Assembly (NCBI RefSeq): GCF_034190915.1
Contig: NW_026947507.1
Location: 31,362,001 to 31,426,000, forward strand
Length of the DNA: 64,000 nucleotides
From: Cavia porcellus
Lineage: Eukaryota > Chordata > Mammalia > Rodentia > Caviidae
Direction of reading: 5' to 3'
The translations under genes were made by a program, and so were the position numbers. The notes below the pieces were generated by a model. The model was not told the origin of the DNA and searched no databases. It was given only the letters and a program-made list of their open reading frames with translations. The stretch's first letter is position 1; the number at the start of each line of letters is the position of its first letter. This document shows positions 34,862 to 45,764 of this stretch, one piece after another.

Positions 34862-36273
34862 ATGGGTCAGTCCAGAGCGAAAACTGCTCCCATGCCCCTT
34901 AGTCTTGTCTTGGATCACTTTAAAGAATTTGAGAGGCGGGCTGAGGGTTATGGGGAGCCTGTTTTCAAAGGAAGACTAATGATTTTTGCTTCTCAGGAGT
35001 GGCCAATAGGGACAAATGGCCGGATCCTTTGACATGGGCACTGCCCAGGCTGTCAGCCCATATGTGTTTGGGCCCCCTTTTCACCCAGACCAAATTGTTT
35101 ACATTCAGATTTGGATAGATCTCATCTATGATTCTCCACCATGGGCAGAGGTGGTGGCAACATTGAAAACAAAACCAAAATCACCTGCGCCCAACTCCTA
35201 GCCCTCCGCACCAGTTTTTCCATCAGCGGAAGACCCCCTGGAAGATGTCCTCCTCCCTTCCCCATATTCCCCTCCTAGAGAGCCCTCACCTGACACCTCC
35301 CCCCTCCCACCCTCCTAGTCTGATCTGGACCCGAAGCAGACCATGGCCAAATTCGACTCCACCATGGCAGCGTCAGCACTCTGCCCCTTTGGGGAACCAG
35401 GGGACTTGATTTTTGTCTATGCTCCTTTTTCTACTTCTGACCTGTATAATTAAAAGGGCCAAAACCCCCATTCTCCAAGGATACCTAAAACTTTATTAGT
35501 CTAGTTGAATCTATTCTTTCCACCCATTGTCTCACCTGGGATGACTGTCAGCAAATTTTAAGAGTTCTCTTCACCTCTGAAGAGCAAACTCAAATCTGCT
35601 CTTTAGGGCAAAAAGGCATCTTGGACCCGGATAGACCCCCACGGCTGATCCAGAACAACTAGAGTGCTTGTTTCCTTTATCCTGTCCCGACTGGAACCCC
35701 AACACATCTGGAGGTAGGGAGGCTCTGACCCAGTATTGCCAACTGTTTCTAGTAGTACTCCACGGAGCAGCTAAGAAGCTCACAAATCTGTCCAAGGTGT
35801 TACAGGTAAGACAATTAGCTGATGAGTCCCCTTCTGCATTCCTGGAGCGCCTCCTAGAGGCCTATAGACTCTATACTCCAATTGATCCGGTCGTGTGTGA
35901 GAATGCAAAGGTTATTAATATTGCCTTTGTATCTCAGTCAGCCCCAGATATTAGAAAAAAAATACAGAAACTGGAGGGATTTGAGGAGGACGCACCTAAA
36001 TCAGTTAGTAGAGATAGCACATTGGGTATTTGACAATAGAGAGAGCTGGCAAGAGGCAAACAATAAGAAGGTCACAAAGGTATTAGAGCTGTTGTGCGAA
36101 AAAGAAGCTAAGCAGAAACAAAAGAAAAGACAGATGAGAAAGACAAAAAGTGGCCCCCACTCAAAAAGAAGCAATCCGCCTATTGTAAAGAAATAGAGCA
36201 TTGGCGAAAGGACTGCCCTAAGTTAAAGGCAAAAATGGAAAGGGAGGCTAAGACTCTGTTGAGCCAACAATGA
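34862..36273 (+). pseudogene. gag: gag pseudogene (matrix, p12-like, capsid, nucleocapsid)
   Basis: The start ATG at 34862 opens with an MGQ myristoylation-type N-terminus and a matrix motif 'PLSLVLDHFKEF'. This frame stops at TGA 35030-35032. Matrix continues in another frame to TAG 35199-35201 ('FGPPFHPDQIVYIQIW'). A proline-rich p12-like part covers about 35200-35460. The capsid follows at about 35530-36035 and includes a major-homology-region-like 'ESPSAFLERLLEAYRLYTP', then shifts frame near 35995. The single nucleocapsid zinc knuckle at 36175-36216 reads SAYCKEIEHWRKDC, where the first cysteine of CCHC is serine (TCC). A terminal TGA lies at 36271-36273. No virus particle protein can come from this copy. 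Confidence 0.9.
36271..36273 (+). other. gag-pol junction stop codon (TGA, readthrough-type position)
   Basis: TGA is followed by GGG at the place where gammaretroviruses carry the suppressible gag stop. The known viruses mostly use TAG; here the codon is TGA, which may be original or a mutation. Just downstream a C-rich run has lost a base, so protease is in a different frame from the codons following the stop. Confidence 0.6.
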
Positions 36274-36304
36274 GGGCATCAGGGCTCAGATGCCCCCCTG
36301 AACC

Positions 36305-36590
36305 CCAAATAACCTTGCAAGAGGGGGGAAGTCCATTAAATTTCCTGGTGGACACAGGCGCAACTTATTCTGTTCTCAACTGTTGGGAACTCTGACTGAT
36401 GCATGAATTTCTATGGGTTCCGGAATGCCCTGATCCACTGCTAGGAAATTAAAAGTACAATTGAGTTTTCAGGCAGAGACCCCACAACTGATTCTGGGAA
36501 CAACACCTGGGGAACAAATCAAGGTACTTGCCTTCCTTCCTGAAGGGAAAAATCATCTCCTGTTGGGAGATGATCCCACTCCAGAGACTG
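36305..36590 (+). pseudogene. pro: Retroviral protease fragment (5' pol)
   Basis: The aspartic protease active site [12 protein letters not shown] is visible, with DTGA codons at 36351-36362. A PR-end-like 'PDPLLG' follows near 36430, and a frame change leads into 'FLPEGKNHLLLGDD' at about 36535-36575. The sequence then jumps to the distal part of reverse transcriptase. The protease would cleave Gag and Pol polyproteins; this copy is frame-broken. Confidence 0.85.
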
Positions 36591-36870
36591 ATAGAGATCT
36601 CCTGCAGGCTTGGCAGCCACTGTATGACTCTTTAAAAGGGCAAACGCAAGGCCCAATGGAATGGACAGACATGCAAGAGACAGCCTTCCAACAAGTGAGG
36701 CAGGCCTTAGGACTCCCTAACATAAACAAGATTTTTCTTGTATGTGGATGAGCTGATCGGGACTGTAAAGGGAGTAATAACCCAGGAACTAGGGCCCTGG
36801 CAGGGACCAATAGCCTATCTCTCTAAGAGGCTGGCCACCATGCTTAAGGATCATTGCTGTGGTGGCTATG
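36591..36870 (+). pseudogene. pol: Reverse transcriptase remnant: connection region only
   Basis: The text 'WQPLYDSLKGQTQGPMEW' and 'AFQQVRQALGLPNI' belongs to the distal (connection) part of gammaretroviral reverse transcriptase and follows directly after protease-end sequence. The fingers and palm with the YxDD catalytic motif are missing: an internal deletion, with its junction at about 36575-36605. A stop codon at 36749-36751 interrupts what is left. Confidence 0.85.
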
Positions 36871-37715
36871 TTGATAAAGGAAACTAAAAAGCTCGCCTTT
36901 GGCCAGAAGGTCACTGTGATAACCTCTCACTCGCTTGAGACTCTTACCCTGGCCCCTCCAGATCAGTGGCTATCGAATGCAAGGATAATGCATTACCAAG
37001 CACTGCTTTTGGATCCTGACTTTGTTGTTTTCAAGTCCTCAGCAGTCCTGAATCCAGCCACACTGCTGCCCGGTGAGGATCCGTCAGCCCCATATCATGA
37101 ATGCTCCACCTTGATTGACAGCTACCAGAGCCTTCGATCCAACCTGACCGACAAACCTCTAGAAGGGGAACCATCATTCTTCTCAGACGGTAGCAGCTAC
37201 ATGTACCAAGGTAAACGAGTTGCAGGGGCGGCTGTGACCTCCGAGACCCAAATTTTGTTGTCACAGAGGCTGGACTCTGGCACTTCTGCTCAGCGAGCTG
37301 AACTCATCACTTTGACAAAAGCCTTGAAACTGGCTGAAGGTAAGTGGATTAACATCTACACCGAAGCAGATATGCTTTTGCTACCACTCATGTACATGGG
37401 GCAGTTTATCAGGAGAGAGGACTATTGACCTCAGCAGGAGATAAAATAAAAAATGCCCCTCAAATATTAGACCTACTGGCAGCAATTTGGTTACCTGAGA
37501 AAGTGGTTATCAAACATTGCAAGGCCCACCAAAAAGGAGATGATCCTATTATCAGAGGAAATAATTTGGCTGATATGGCAGCCAAAGAAGCTGCCATAAA
37601 ATCAGTGGGGTCTGAAGAAGGGGACGTAGAGGAAACCACTCCTAACCTCTTGCAGATGCCTCCAATGTTATCAGAACCTGTGTATACACAAAAGGACCTC
37701 CTCTTGGCTACCTGA
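36859..37715 (+). pseudogene. pol: RNase H domain remnant of pol
   Basis: A 189-codon frame (36859-37428) holds the reverse transcriptase/RNase H linker ('PPDQWLSNARIMHYQALLLD') and RNase H: first acidic residue in FSDGSS (GAC 37186-37188), second in AQRAELI (GAA 37300-37302), third changed from the usual aspartate to glutamate in IYTEAD (GAA 37363-37365). A frameshift near 37425 moves the rest ('KHCKAHQKGDDP', 'NLADMAAKEAA') into the next ORF (37425-37715). The loss of one catalytic aspartate and the frameshift make activity implausible. Confidence 0.88.
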
Positions 37716-38115
37716 CATTCCAGGAGGCTGGTATCAGTTACCAGATAAGAGAATCTTGCTGCCTGAAGTACTTGGACGGGAGCTCATTCAGCAAGCTCAT
37801 CAGTCCACTCATTTGGGAGGATCAAAACTAGCCAAGCTCTTTCGGGACTGATTCTTTATACGTCTGCTGTCCAAACTGACAGTGGCTGCCAGTTCAAGAT
37901 GTCCTCAGTGTCAAATAGTTAACGCAGAACAACAGCTCCACATGGAAACTACTCGTTTTTGGGGAACTTCCCCAGGAGAACACTGGGAAATAGACTTCAC
38001 TGAAATGAAGAAGCCGGGTCTCCAGGGACACAAATATCTGCTAGTATGGTCAATACCTTCACTGGGTGGGTGGAGGCATTTCCCTCCAGGTCAGAATCGG
38101 CTTTCACAGTGTTAA
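37716..38115 (+). pseudogene. pol: Integrase N-terminal zinc domain and first catalytic Asp
   Basis: HHCC zinc-binding residues are present: His at 37798-37800 and 37810-37812, Cys at 37900-37902 and 37909-37911 (CPQC). An in-frame TGA at 37849-37851 splits the domain. The first DDE aspartate lies in HWEIDFTE (GAC 37993-37995). This frame ends at about 38115, and the remaining catalytic residues are in another frame. Confidence 0.88.
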
Positions 38116-39268
38116 AAAGTTGTTATATGAAATCATTCCTTGTTTCAGCCTACCCTTATCTATGGGGTCTGACAATGGTCCAGCTTTCATAGCCCAGAAT
38201 ACTAGAAAACTAACCCAGGCCTTACAGATTGATTGGAAACTTCATTGTGTGTACCGGCCTCAAAGCTCAGGGCAAGTAGAGAGGATGAATCAGACATTTA
38301 AAAATATGATTACAAAGCTGTCTCTTGAAACCAGTGATAATTGGGTAAATCTCCTTCCTTTTGTCCTCCTGCGGACTCGATATACTCCTTATGTTTCTGG
38401 TATATCCCCTTTTGAAGCAATGTACGGGAGGCCCCCTCCTCTCATTCCAAAACTCTCTGAGGAAAAATTGGTGAAATTGACTAACCAAGATCTCATTAAG
38501 TCCCTGCAGGCCCTTCAGCCTATCTTGACCTCTATACATCAGTTATTCAGGCTGAAGCATCCTCCAGTAGACTCTCACTCTGAGTACAGCCTGCTGGTGG
38601 AACCCAGTACTCTAGTCCTATTTAAGCGTCACCAACGAGACTCCCTTGAGCCTCGCTGGGAGGGACCCTACACTGTGGTCCTCAGCTCTCCCACTGCAGT
38701 GAAGGTGGCTGGAAAAATGCCTTGGATCCACCACTGTCATGTGAAGGTTCTGGACACCCAAGGAGACCAACCTTCCCAGGACCAGTGGACTGTGCAGCAG
38801 ACTGGTAACCCCTTAAAGTTGACTAAGCATAGTTACATTGTATCAGGCATGTGCTGCTTTAGCTTGCTTGCTTTTGCCCCTTCTATCCCACTACTGGAGA
38901 CTTTAGTGGCACTGTTACTGACCTCACACAGCAGCTTACCTCCTGTAAGCAAAGAACAGCTGTCCTGTTGCCTGATACAGAGGTTTTACCTGGGGATGAG
39001 CCTGTCCTCATTCCTAGCCTGGATTACATTACAGGCTTGCTCAGAGAGGGCAGTTCAACTTATTCCTTTATTGGTAGGTCTGGGAAAATCAGTAGCCCTG
39101 GGTATGGGGGCAGCAGGAATGGAGGTCTCTGTTCAACTTTCCAACCAGATCGTTAAAGATGTACAGGCATTACCTAGTACCATTCAGGGCATTCAGGATC
39201 AGATAGATTCGTTAGCTGAAGTGGTCCTTCAAAATAGAAGAGGGCTAGACTTCCTGAAAACCTGGTAA
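38066..39268 (+). pseudogene. 400-codon ORF: integrase core/C-terminus reading into env transmembrane subunit
   Basis: The longest open frame in the window. Residues 36 and 72 are the second and third catalytic residues of integrase (Asp at GAC 38171-38173 in SDNGPAF, Glu at GAG 38279-38281 in GQVERMN; 35 residues between them, as in DD35E). Integrase continues to the C-terminal SH3-like part ('[18 protein letters not shown]', '[10 protein letters not shown]') near residue 235. From about residue 260 the sequence is envelope-derived: a glycine/alanine-rich fusion-peptide-like stretch ([14 protein letters not shown]), a heptad region and an immunosuppressive-domain-like '[10 protein letters not shown]' at the end. 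In intact relatives these lie in separate, overlapping frames. The in-frame fusion is the product of a deletion. No catalytic first Asp or Cys-containing TM loop is included. Confidence 0.85.
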
Positions 39269-39489
39269 AAAGAAGAGGAGAGCTATTTGAAAACCCCCTT
39301 TGGAGTGTCTGGAATGGAATCCTGCCTTATCTTCTGCCCTTGCTTGGACTGTTGCTGCTCTTGGTTTTAATAGGCGCCTGTATACTCAATAAGCTAACTA
39401 TTTTTATCAGGCAGCAAGTACAAGATGTGGGGCTGATGGTGTTATGCCACCAAGGTTATGAAATGTTAGCGGTTCACCATCAAGATTAG
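38830..39489 (+). pseudogene. env: env remnant: scraps of surface subunit, broken transmembrane subunit
   Basis: Surface-subunit sequence is reduced to short scraps, in shifted frame, between about 38850 and 39030 ('[15 protein letters not shown]'). Transmembrane-subunit ectodomain follows to 39268. The CX6CC loop expected directly after the immunosuppressive-like motif is missing. After a frameshift, a hydrophobic membrane-spanning segment (LLPLLGLLLLLVLIGACIL, about 39330-39390) and a cytoplasmic tail end at TAG 39487-39489. No functional envelope is possible. Confidence 0.82.
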
Positions 39490-39527
39490 TTCTCAAGTCT
39501 TCCCCAAAGATTTGGAGAAGCAGACAT

Positions 39528-39542
39528 AAAATCAGTGGGGAA
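39528..39542 (+). promoter_or_regulatory. Polypurine tract-like sequence
   Basis: 'aaaatcagtggggaa' abuts the 3' LTR start. The 3' half (gtggggaa) is purine-rich as in gammaretroviral plus-strand primers. The 'tc' and 't' interruptions are likely decay. Confidence 0.65.
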
Positions 39543-39928
39543 TGTTGTAACCTATTAAAAAAAAAAAACCCTCATAAGTCTCCCCGGAGGCAAGGGAAAG
39601 ATAAAAGATAACTCTAAGAGCAGAACAGGATGTTTGCCTAACCTAAACTTGCTTGTTAGCCCATCTGAACCTTGTTCTTCCCAAGAAGTATAACTGCCGG
39701 GTTCCTGTTCTGTGTGCACAGCAAACTCCACCCCCCTGCATTGTGAGACCAGCAGCTGTTTGCGGTTTTATAGGATAAAAACCCTGCTCTTTAGTTATTG
39801 GGCGCGAAGTCTTCCATATTGGCTATTGGAGGCTATGTCGCCAAGCCTGTGCTTTAATAAATAATTTTTTCCTTTCTAAATTATTTTCTCTGGCTCCTTC
39901 ATACCTCAGGAAGTGGGGGACCACCACA
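39543..39928 (+). repeat. 3' LTR of the provirus
   Basis: Full-length partner of 33930-34307. TATA-like 'ggataaaa' at 39773-39780, AATAAA at 39856-39861, terminal 'gaccaccaca'. About 40-odd substitutions separate it from the 5' LTR over roughly 370 aligned bases by my hand count. Confidence 0.95.
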
Positions 39929-39932
39929 GAGC
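39929..39932 (+). repeat. 3' target-site duplication GAGC
   Basis: Matches 33926-33929 exactly. Confidence 0.85.
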
Positions 39933-42900
39933 AAGAATTAAATTTTATTTCTGTTTCAACCCAAATCTACGCTATAATATGGTTTTGGTTTTTACCAACA
40001 TCTTATTGAATTTCTTTTCTGAATTTGATTAAGGATTTGAAAACCTCAAAACCCATTTGTTTTCATTAATTTTCCTTTTTAGTTAAAAAAGACAAAAATA
40101 AGTACAAAATAAAAATAAAATGCCATGATAACAGCCAACAAATCTAAATATGAAATTAGTTCCTTATGCTTTGTTGTTCAGTGTTCATTCTCTAAATACC
40201 TTAATTTTGAATGGAGCTACACATGATTTTAAAGGCAAAAACAACTCTTTTAGTTTATATTACTCACTAATAGTTGATATATTGGCACACAAAATATAAC
40301 AACAATTTTAAAACACTGGTCTCAAACGAGGTTTGTCAAAATATATAATAGTCACTTAATCAAAATCAGGTAATGGAAAAGAATTTGCAGAAGCTTCATC
40401 TGGTTAAGCTGTTGCTAAGACACTGATGGATTTCATTGTCAGAGAGACCATGATTTATCAAAGCCTAGGTTTCATCTCACTTCCAGATCTTTTTTGTCCT
40501 CTCATGAGGACATGGATAATTTGACATTATTTGACTATCAAGAATGGAAAAATTCAAGAAGAAAATGATCTAATTCACAACTCCTGCTCTTTTGGACACC
40601 AGCTGATATATTTTGTACCTGAAGCTAGGCTCTAATCTAAGTGCTCACCTACTATCCTAGATGTATCTATCTCAGAAAATTTCATTACATTTACCTTTAA
40701 TTAAGCCATCTATCCTGCTGTATGCTTTGCCTTATGTACTGAAATCCACCTTTAGATCATTTTGGTCTACTATAACCTAAGCAGAACCCTACAATGTAGT
40801 TCATTTCCAACACTTCTTAACTAATTAACTTCCTGTTGATTTTCGTAGTAAGTAGATAAATTTCTATCCCTTAGTGACCTCAATAAAGCAAAAGTCATAC
40901 TAATTCTATATTCATGATTGAACCTAAATCCATTTTCAGTAAGCTTTGATATAAAAGCAGTTAAGAGTCTAGAAGCATTGCTTTAGTCTCTGCATGTACA
41001 CTATGTAGTAATTTCTGGATTCTAACAATTTTAGTATGTACTTTGCTAGCTTTATTTTTCCACTAAGTTGAAGAGATGAAATATATTGTTTGACTGTAGA
41101 TTTCTAGTCTAGCTCTCATCAATTCTGTATTTACATTGAAGTTTGTATTTTCATTGAAGTTTCTAATAAGCTTAATTAGAAAATTCTAAATTGGATTTCT
41201 CTTACTTTTTGATTAAGGTTAAATGATTCTGTCTACTTAAATTATTACTATTTGTAAAGGATACAAACAAAAGCTGTTTTGATTACATGATATCATAAGT
41301 ATACTACATTTATAAAGATTATTCCCTTAATCATTTTGTTAGAGTGCTATTGTTCAATTCAAATTCAGAAGCTGCAAAAATAAAAAGGAACTTTAGGGGT
41401 CTTAAGAATTGTAATTTTGTAGACACAGACTCAACTCTGCACAGACTCACCTCTAAAGCAAGCAGAGAAGGTAGGAACTTACGTTGAACAGCACTGATTC
41501 ATTAGAAGGCAGTAAAACTTCTTTTGTGAGGAAACTATTGGAGTTGAAAACAGGTACTTTGTGACAAAAGATGCATGGTTACTAAAAGATAAAGAAAAGA
41601 ATATATATTTCCAGATGGGAAAATGTCCATGAAACAGGAGTCTAGAAACCTGTTGATGTGCCTCTTAAGTTTCTTGGCACAACTATTTATGTTCTGGATG
41701 CCTGCAGCCAGAAAATGACTGAAGCCCACATTTCCAAGCAGCACTCCAGCAAGTGGTCCCTCAGTCTTGATTTCCAGTGACTTCATGAATCCATTCCAAA
41801 AACTCTTAAAATGTTATTTTCATCACTATTTTTCCATTCATTTTCACAGTGTTGATCATATTAGGCCTTCAATAAGGTCATTTTCAGGGATATAAATGTT
41901 AGAAATAAATCAAATTATCAGTGGATACTTTGCAGAAATTATGATAAACTTACATAGCTAGGTGTTCATTTATTTATTCTTTCATTCAACATTTGTTAAA
42001 CCCCTGCTATATATAGCAAAATATAAGGATGGGAATTTTATGGTGCCATTTTTTCCTGCCTCATATTCATTTTTGAATTTCAGATGCTGAACTACCCAAA
42101 TGTAGAAAATATTTATTAGGTAAAGATAATTTCAAATTTTACCACTTTAGTAAATTTATATATTTCTAATTATATGAATCCAAGTTGTCCTTCTCCCTTT
42201 ACACTGTTGTTACATTGTTTAAAAGTAAAGAGACCAACCTAAAGATTTGGAGGAAATGTGGAAAACCTGTATTTTAAAACTCAAACTACATGTATAGAAT
42301 GGGAAAGAACAATGTTGAAATGCATCTGCAAAGTTACATTCCTGAACTTTTGCTCCTCCTAAAGCCAGATTCTCATCTACCAAATACTAACTTTTAAAGA
42401 GCTCATTTTGATTGAACTTAATTATGTGTTTTCACTCCTTGGAGTCATCAGGAAATTTTATATCTTCAGAAATTAACATGTTAGTTACATTAAAATTGTT
42501 ATAAACATATTTTTGAAATCATTTTAAAAAGCTTCCTGGGATATGATTTAAAACAATTTCATGTTCTAAAGTACTGAGAATATTCAGAAAACCAAAACGA
42601 ATTATCTGAGAAACTTGCCAGAGTTAAAGTAACTTTAGAGTAACACTTCAGACTGCTCTGCACTCTAGAGTAACACTCCACGGGTTCCAGCGCACAAGAG
42701 TTAGCCACAGAACAGGAAAAAAGCCTTCTTAACTCTCCTTGAGTGAGGCAAGTTCTCATCACATACGTTTAAGGCAAGTTTGCAAGGATTTTGTTTTGTA
42801 TAATATTTTCCCTAACTTGTTTTGGTTTGCATCTGAAAGCGAAACAGCAATTCTTTAGTATTAAAGTATGCACTCCTGCGAAAGCTCTCAAGCATATTCT

Positions 42901-44162
42901 CTGGTTAAACTGATATAAATGGTCCACTCCTTGTACATTCCTCAGAAATCTTTTTTTTTGAGCTAAACACAAATAAGTAAACACAAATTAGTCACTCCTA
43001 ATTCTAGAGTTAGGAAGTGGTACTTCAGCGGGATTTTGGAAACTAATTTTATTCAAAGTCTATTCATCATGGTTATGGGATGTTAACTACGGCCTCCTCC
43101 GAGCAGTGTGATTCTTAGTGATGTTTGAGGAACCTGAGTTTCTCCTTCAAGCATAAACTCACTGATTATTTATAACCAGCATTCTACTTACTAAAAGTTA
43201 TCTTTTTTAAAAAGTTGTTGAGTATTGAATCTCGAGATAGTAATGGTACAGAGCAGACTTCCTTCCCAAGGCTCACAAAAGCCAACATGGTACCAGGTTT
43301 TTGCAAAACGATAAGCTTCTATTGAGGAGGGTCATCAAGGAGAAAGGCTTTCTGTTCAAGTGTGCCTCTCTCTGATGATGGGAATGGGAGAAACCATATG
43401 AAGGGGGACAGAAGAAGCTGTTTGTTGATTTGATGGCAGGAAAGGAAAGTTTTAAAGTTTTTTTCCAAGACTTAGGGTGTAGATAAATCAATATAACTTC
43501 ATGAATTGCATGTGGGGTTTTTTGTGGAGTTGAGAGAGGAGTGGAAATATTTATCATTTTCTGTATAGAGAATTTTAAGCTATGATGTCAAAAAGTCGTT
43601 CTGAGGATGAGGAAGTTTCTACCTGTGTCCATTTTTGAAAAACTGATGTGGGTTCCACGTCAGTCACTTCTGGATGCAAGGTAAGCACTTCAGTTACTTG
43701 AAGGTGTACCTGGGTATGTCCAGGCCATCATCAGTTTTAATGACACTGAAATGGTGACACATTGCCATGCTGAGCTGGACAAGCAGTCCTAGAATCAAGA
43801 CTTCTCTGACCTCCTCTTCCTTTCACCTCAGTCTCTTGACAATATTTTTCTTTTTTGCAGGTGCATAAAAGGACTTTCTTTGAAGTGTCTCTTATTTTAA
43901 AAGAAAAAAAGTAGTGGTCCTCAGCCCTTCTCTCTAAGAATCTCATTAAACAAGATTAACAACCACAGAATACAAGAAACTGAAAGTTCACCAACACTTC
44001 TCATCTGATCTTCTGAGGGTACCTCAGAGAGATTACCTGGCATATTTCAGGTGTATGATAAAACAAACTTTGTTCACAGAACATTTCTTCTCTTCACTCT
44101 GCCACATACTTGACATATCCCCAAGGAACCTCAAGTCCCTATTTCCTTCTGTATTTCAGAAT
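39933..44162. other. Unique AT-rich sequence, no gene seen
   Basis: No repeat recognised. A short tandem 'tagagtaacact' motif recurs 30 bases apart at 42636 and 42666. Reverse ORFs at 41535-41786, 42559-42984 and 43273-43557 show no family features. Confidence 0.45.
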
Positions 44163-44290
44163 GTAACCTAAACCTGGAGCAGGTGCGTGTGCCAGCAACC
44201 CCAGCACTTGCAAGGCTCAGGCACAAGGATTATGAGTTCAAGGCCAACCTGATCTATGTAGAAGGATTCTGTTTCAAAAACCCTCAAATC
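44163..44290 (+). mobile_element. B1 SINE, + strand
   Basis: 'ggagcaggtgcgtgtgccag', 'caaccccagcacttgcaagg', 'ctcaggcacaaggattatga', 'gttcaaggccaacctgatct', 'atgtagaaggattctgtttc' follow B1 order (start, Pol III B box, linker, end), followed by an A/C/T-rich tail. Diverged copy. Confidence 0.75.
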
Positions 44291-45759
44291 TAATAATTAC
44301 AACAACAATAATAACTGCAATAATAATAAGACATAAAATGAAAATCTACCTAAGCTTCAATCATCAGGCCCTTTCCTTGAATTTTATTAATATTACATAG
44401 AGCATCCATATTTAAACATTTTAATGAAATTTGTGTCTTTCTACTTTTAATAGTATTCTATCATGATCAGTGTGTTTCATTAGATTAAACCTAAATTTTC
44501 AGAGAAAAATTTTGAACTTGCCTACAAGAAAACATTTTAGTTACTATGAAATTATTGATATAGTTAATTTTTATAGACCTGGTGTCTTTCCCTTGGCATC
44601 CATATTTTGGTTACTTCATCACTTATGCAACAAATATTAAGTCTGAATTCTTAAAGATATCCAAGCTTAAAAAAGTATGTGCACCCAATCATTAACATTC
44701 AAAGTGCAATTAAGAAGACCCTAGAGAAAAATGACCAAACTCAGAGAATGCCGACTGTTAACCTCACTATGGCAAATTCTAACAGAGCACTCAGGAACAA
44801 GGCTTGGGGCTGTAATCTCATAAACACCAGCCAGGACTCACGTGTATAAGATGCAATTAAAATTTTTTTCATTTTTTATTATGATTAATTTTTAAAGTTT
44901 TTTTCAGTCTCACATTTCAGAAAACAAACTCTTCATGCTTGACACAGGCCTCCCTGACCTGGGGGAGAGGGGGTCCTCATTTTCACCGCAGCCACATTTT
45001 GAGCCTTCTTAGGTACATACCTGAAGTTTGTTCTTACTTTGCCTAAATTGAAGAACACTGGTAGGTAGATAAATAGCTAGATGGATAGAAAGATAGAATA
45101 GGTTTTCTGAGAACAAACTTTAGTTGATACATTTTTTGTACTTACAGACATATTATACATACCACAAAGAACTATGAAAAGAAAATTAGTAGTGGAAATC
45201 CCTAAACTGAAGGGTCCCTCCTCCACTCTGCTTTAAATCTTTATTTCTCATTGTTCTGAGGACGGATTTCAAACTCTTTAACATGATGTTAGACTATCAA
45301 GTATCTGGCTGCCAACCATTTCTCTGACCACATCTTTGTTATAACTACTGGGTTTTCCCAAGACTAATACACATGCCTCTCCCAACATAACATCTGACCT
45401 AAAGGCTTTTCTTGATAACTTAAATGAATCGCAACCCTAGCTAGTTCTTCTTGAATTTTGGCACTTCAAATGTAGCTTGCATCCTACCCATCAGGTGAGG
45501 CCAGCTTTGTTGCTTACTCAGGAAAGCATATCATCTCACCCAAGCCTTGGCCATGTCATTGAATGGGGAAGATGAGCTTGTACTTCTTTAGTTCAGCTTA
45601 ATAGGCCTGTCTAGGCCTTTTAGTGCTGCATCCTGAATGTTTTTCTGTGATAAGTCAAGAAATGATACTGTGAATGGAAATGACTGAGGCCCCAGTCTTC
45701 CCTTTGGGGGAACCTTCTCAGACCCTGTCTGATGACATCCTCACCGTGTTACTTTAAAA
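44291..45759. other. Unique sequence, with an imperfect (GATA)-like run
   Basis: An imperfect 'tagatggatagaaagatagaa' run lies at about 45061-45100. A short AAT-rich run lies at 44293-44332. No gene seen. Confidence 0.45.
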
Positions 45760-45764
45760 TGTAC

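Larger units (their letters stand above)
33930..39928 (+). mobile_element. Defective gammaretrovirus-like endogenous provirus
   Basis: A 6.0-kb element with LTRs at both ends, proline-tRNA-type primer site, gag, protease, partial pol and env remnants in canonical order, a purine-rich tract before the 3' LTR, and matching GAGC duplications. A typical gammaretroviral provirus is 8-9 kb. This one has lost most of reverse transcriptase and nearly all of the envelope surface subunit. Multiple frameshifts and stops run through gag and pol. By hand alignment the LTRs differ at about 11-12% of aligned positions plus an 8-bp indel, so the insertion is old. It cannot be autonomous. Confidence 0.95.

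Noticed and set aside
38968..39156. 62-codon ORF as an independent small gene
   Set aside because: It is the out-of-frame remnant of the proviral envelope region inside the 38066-39268 interval.
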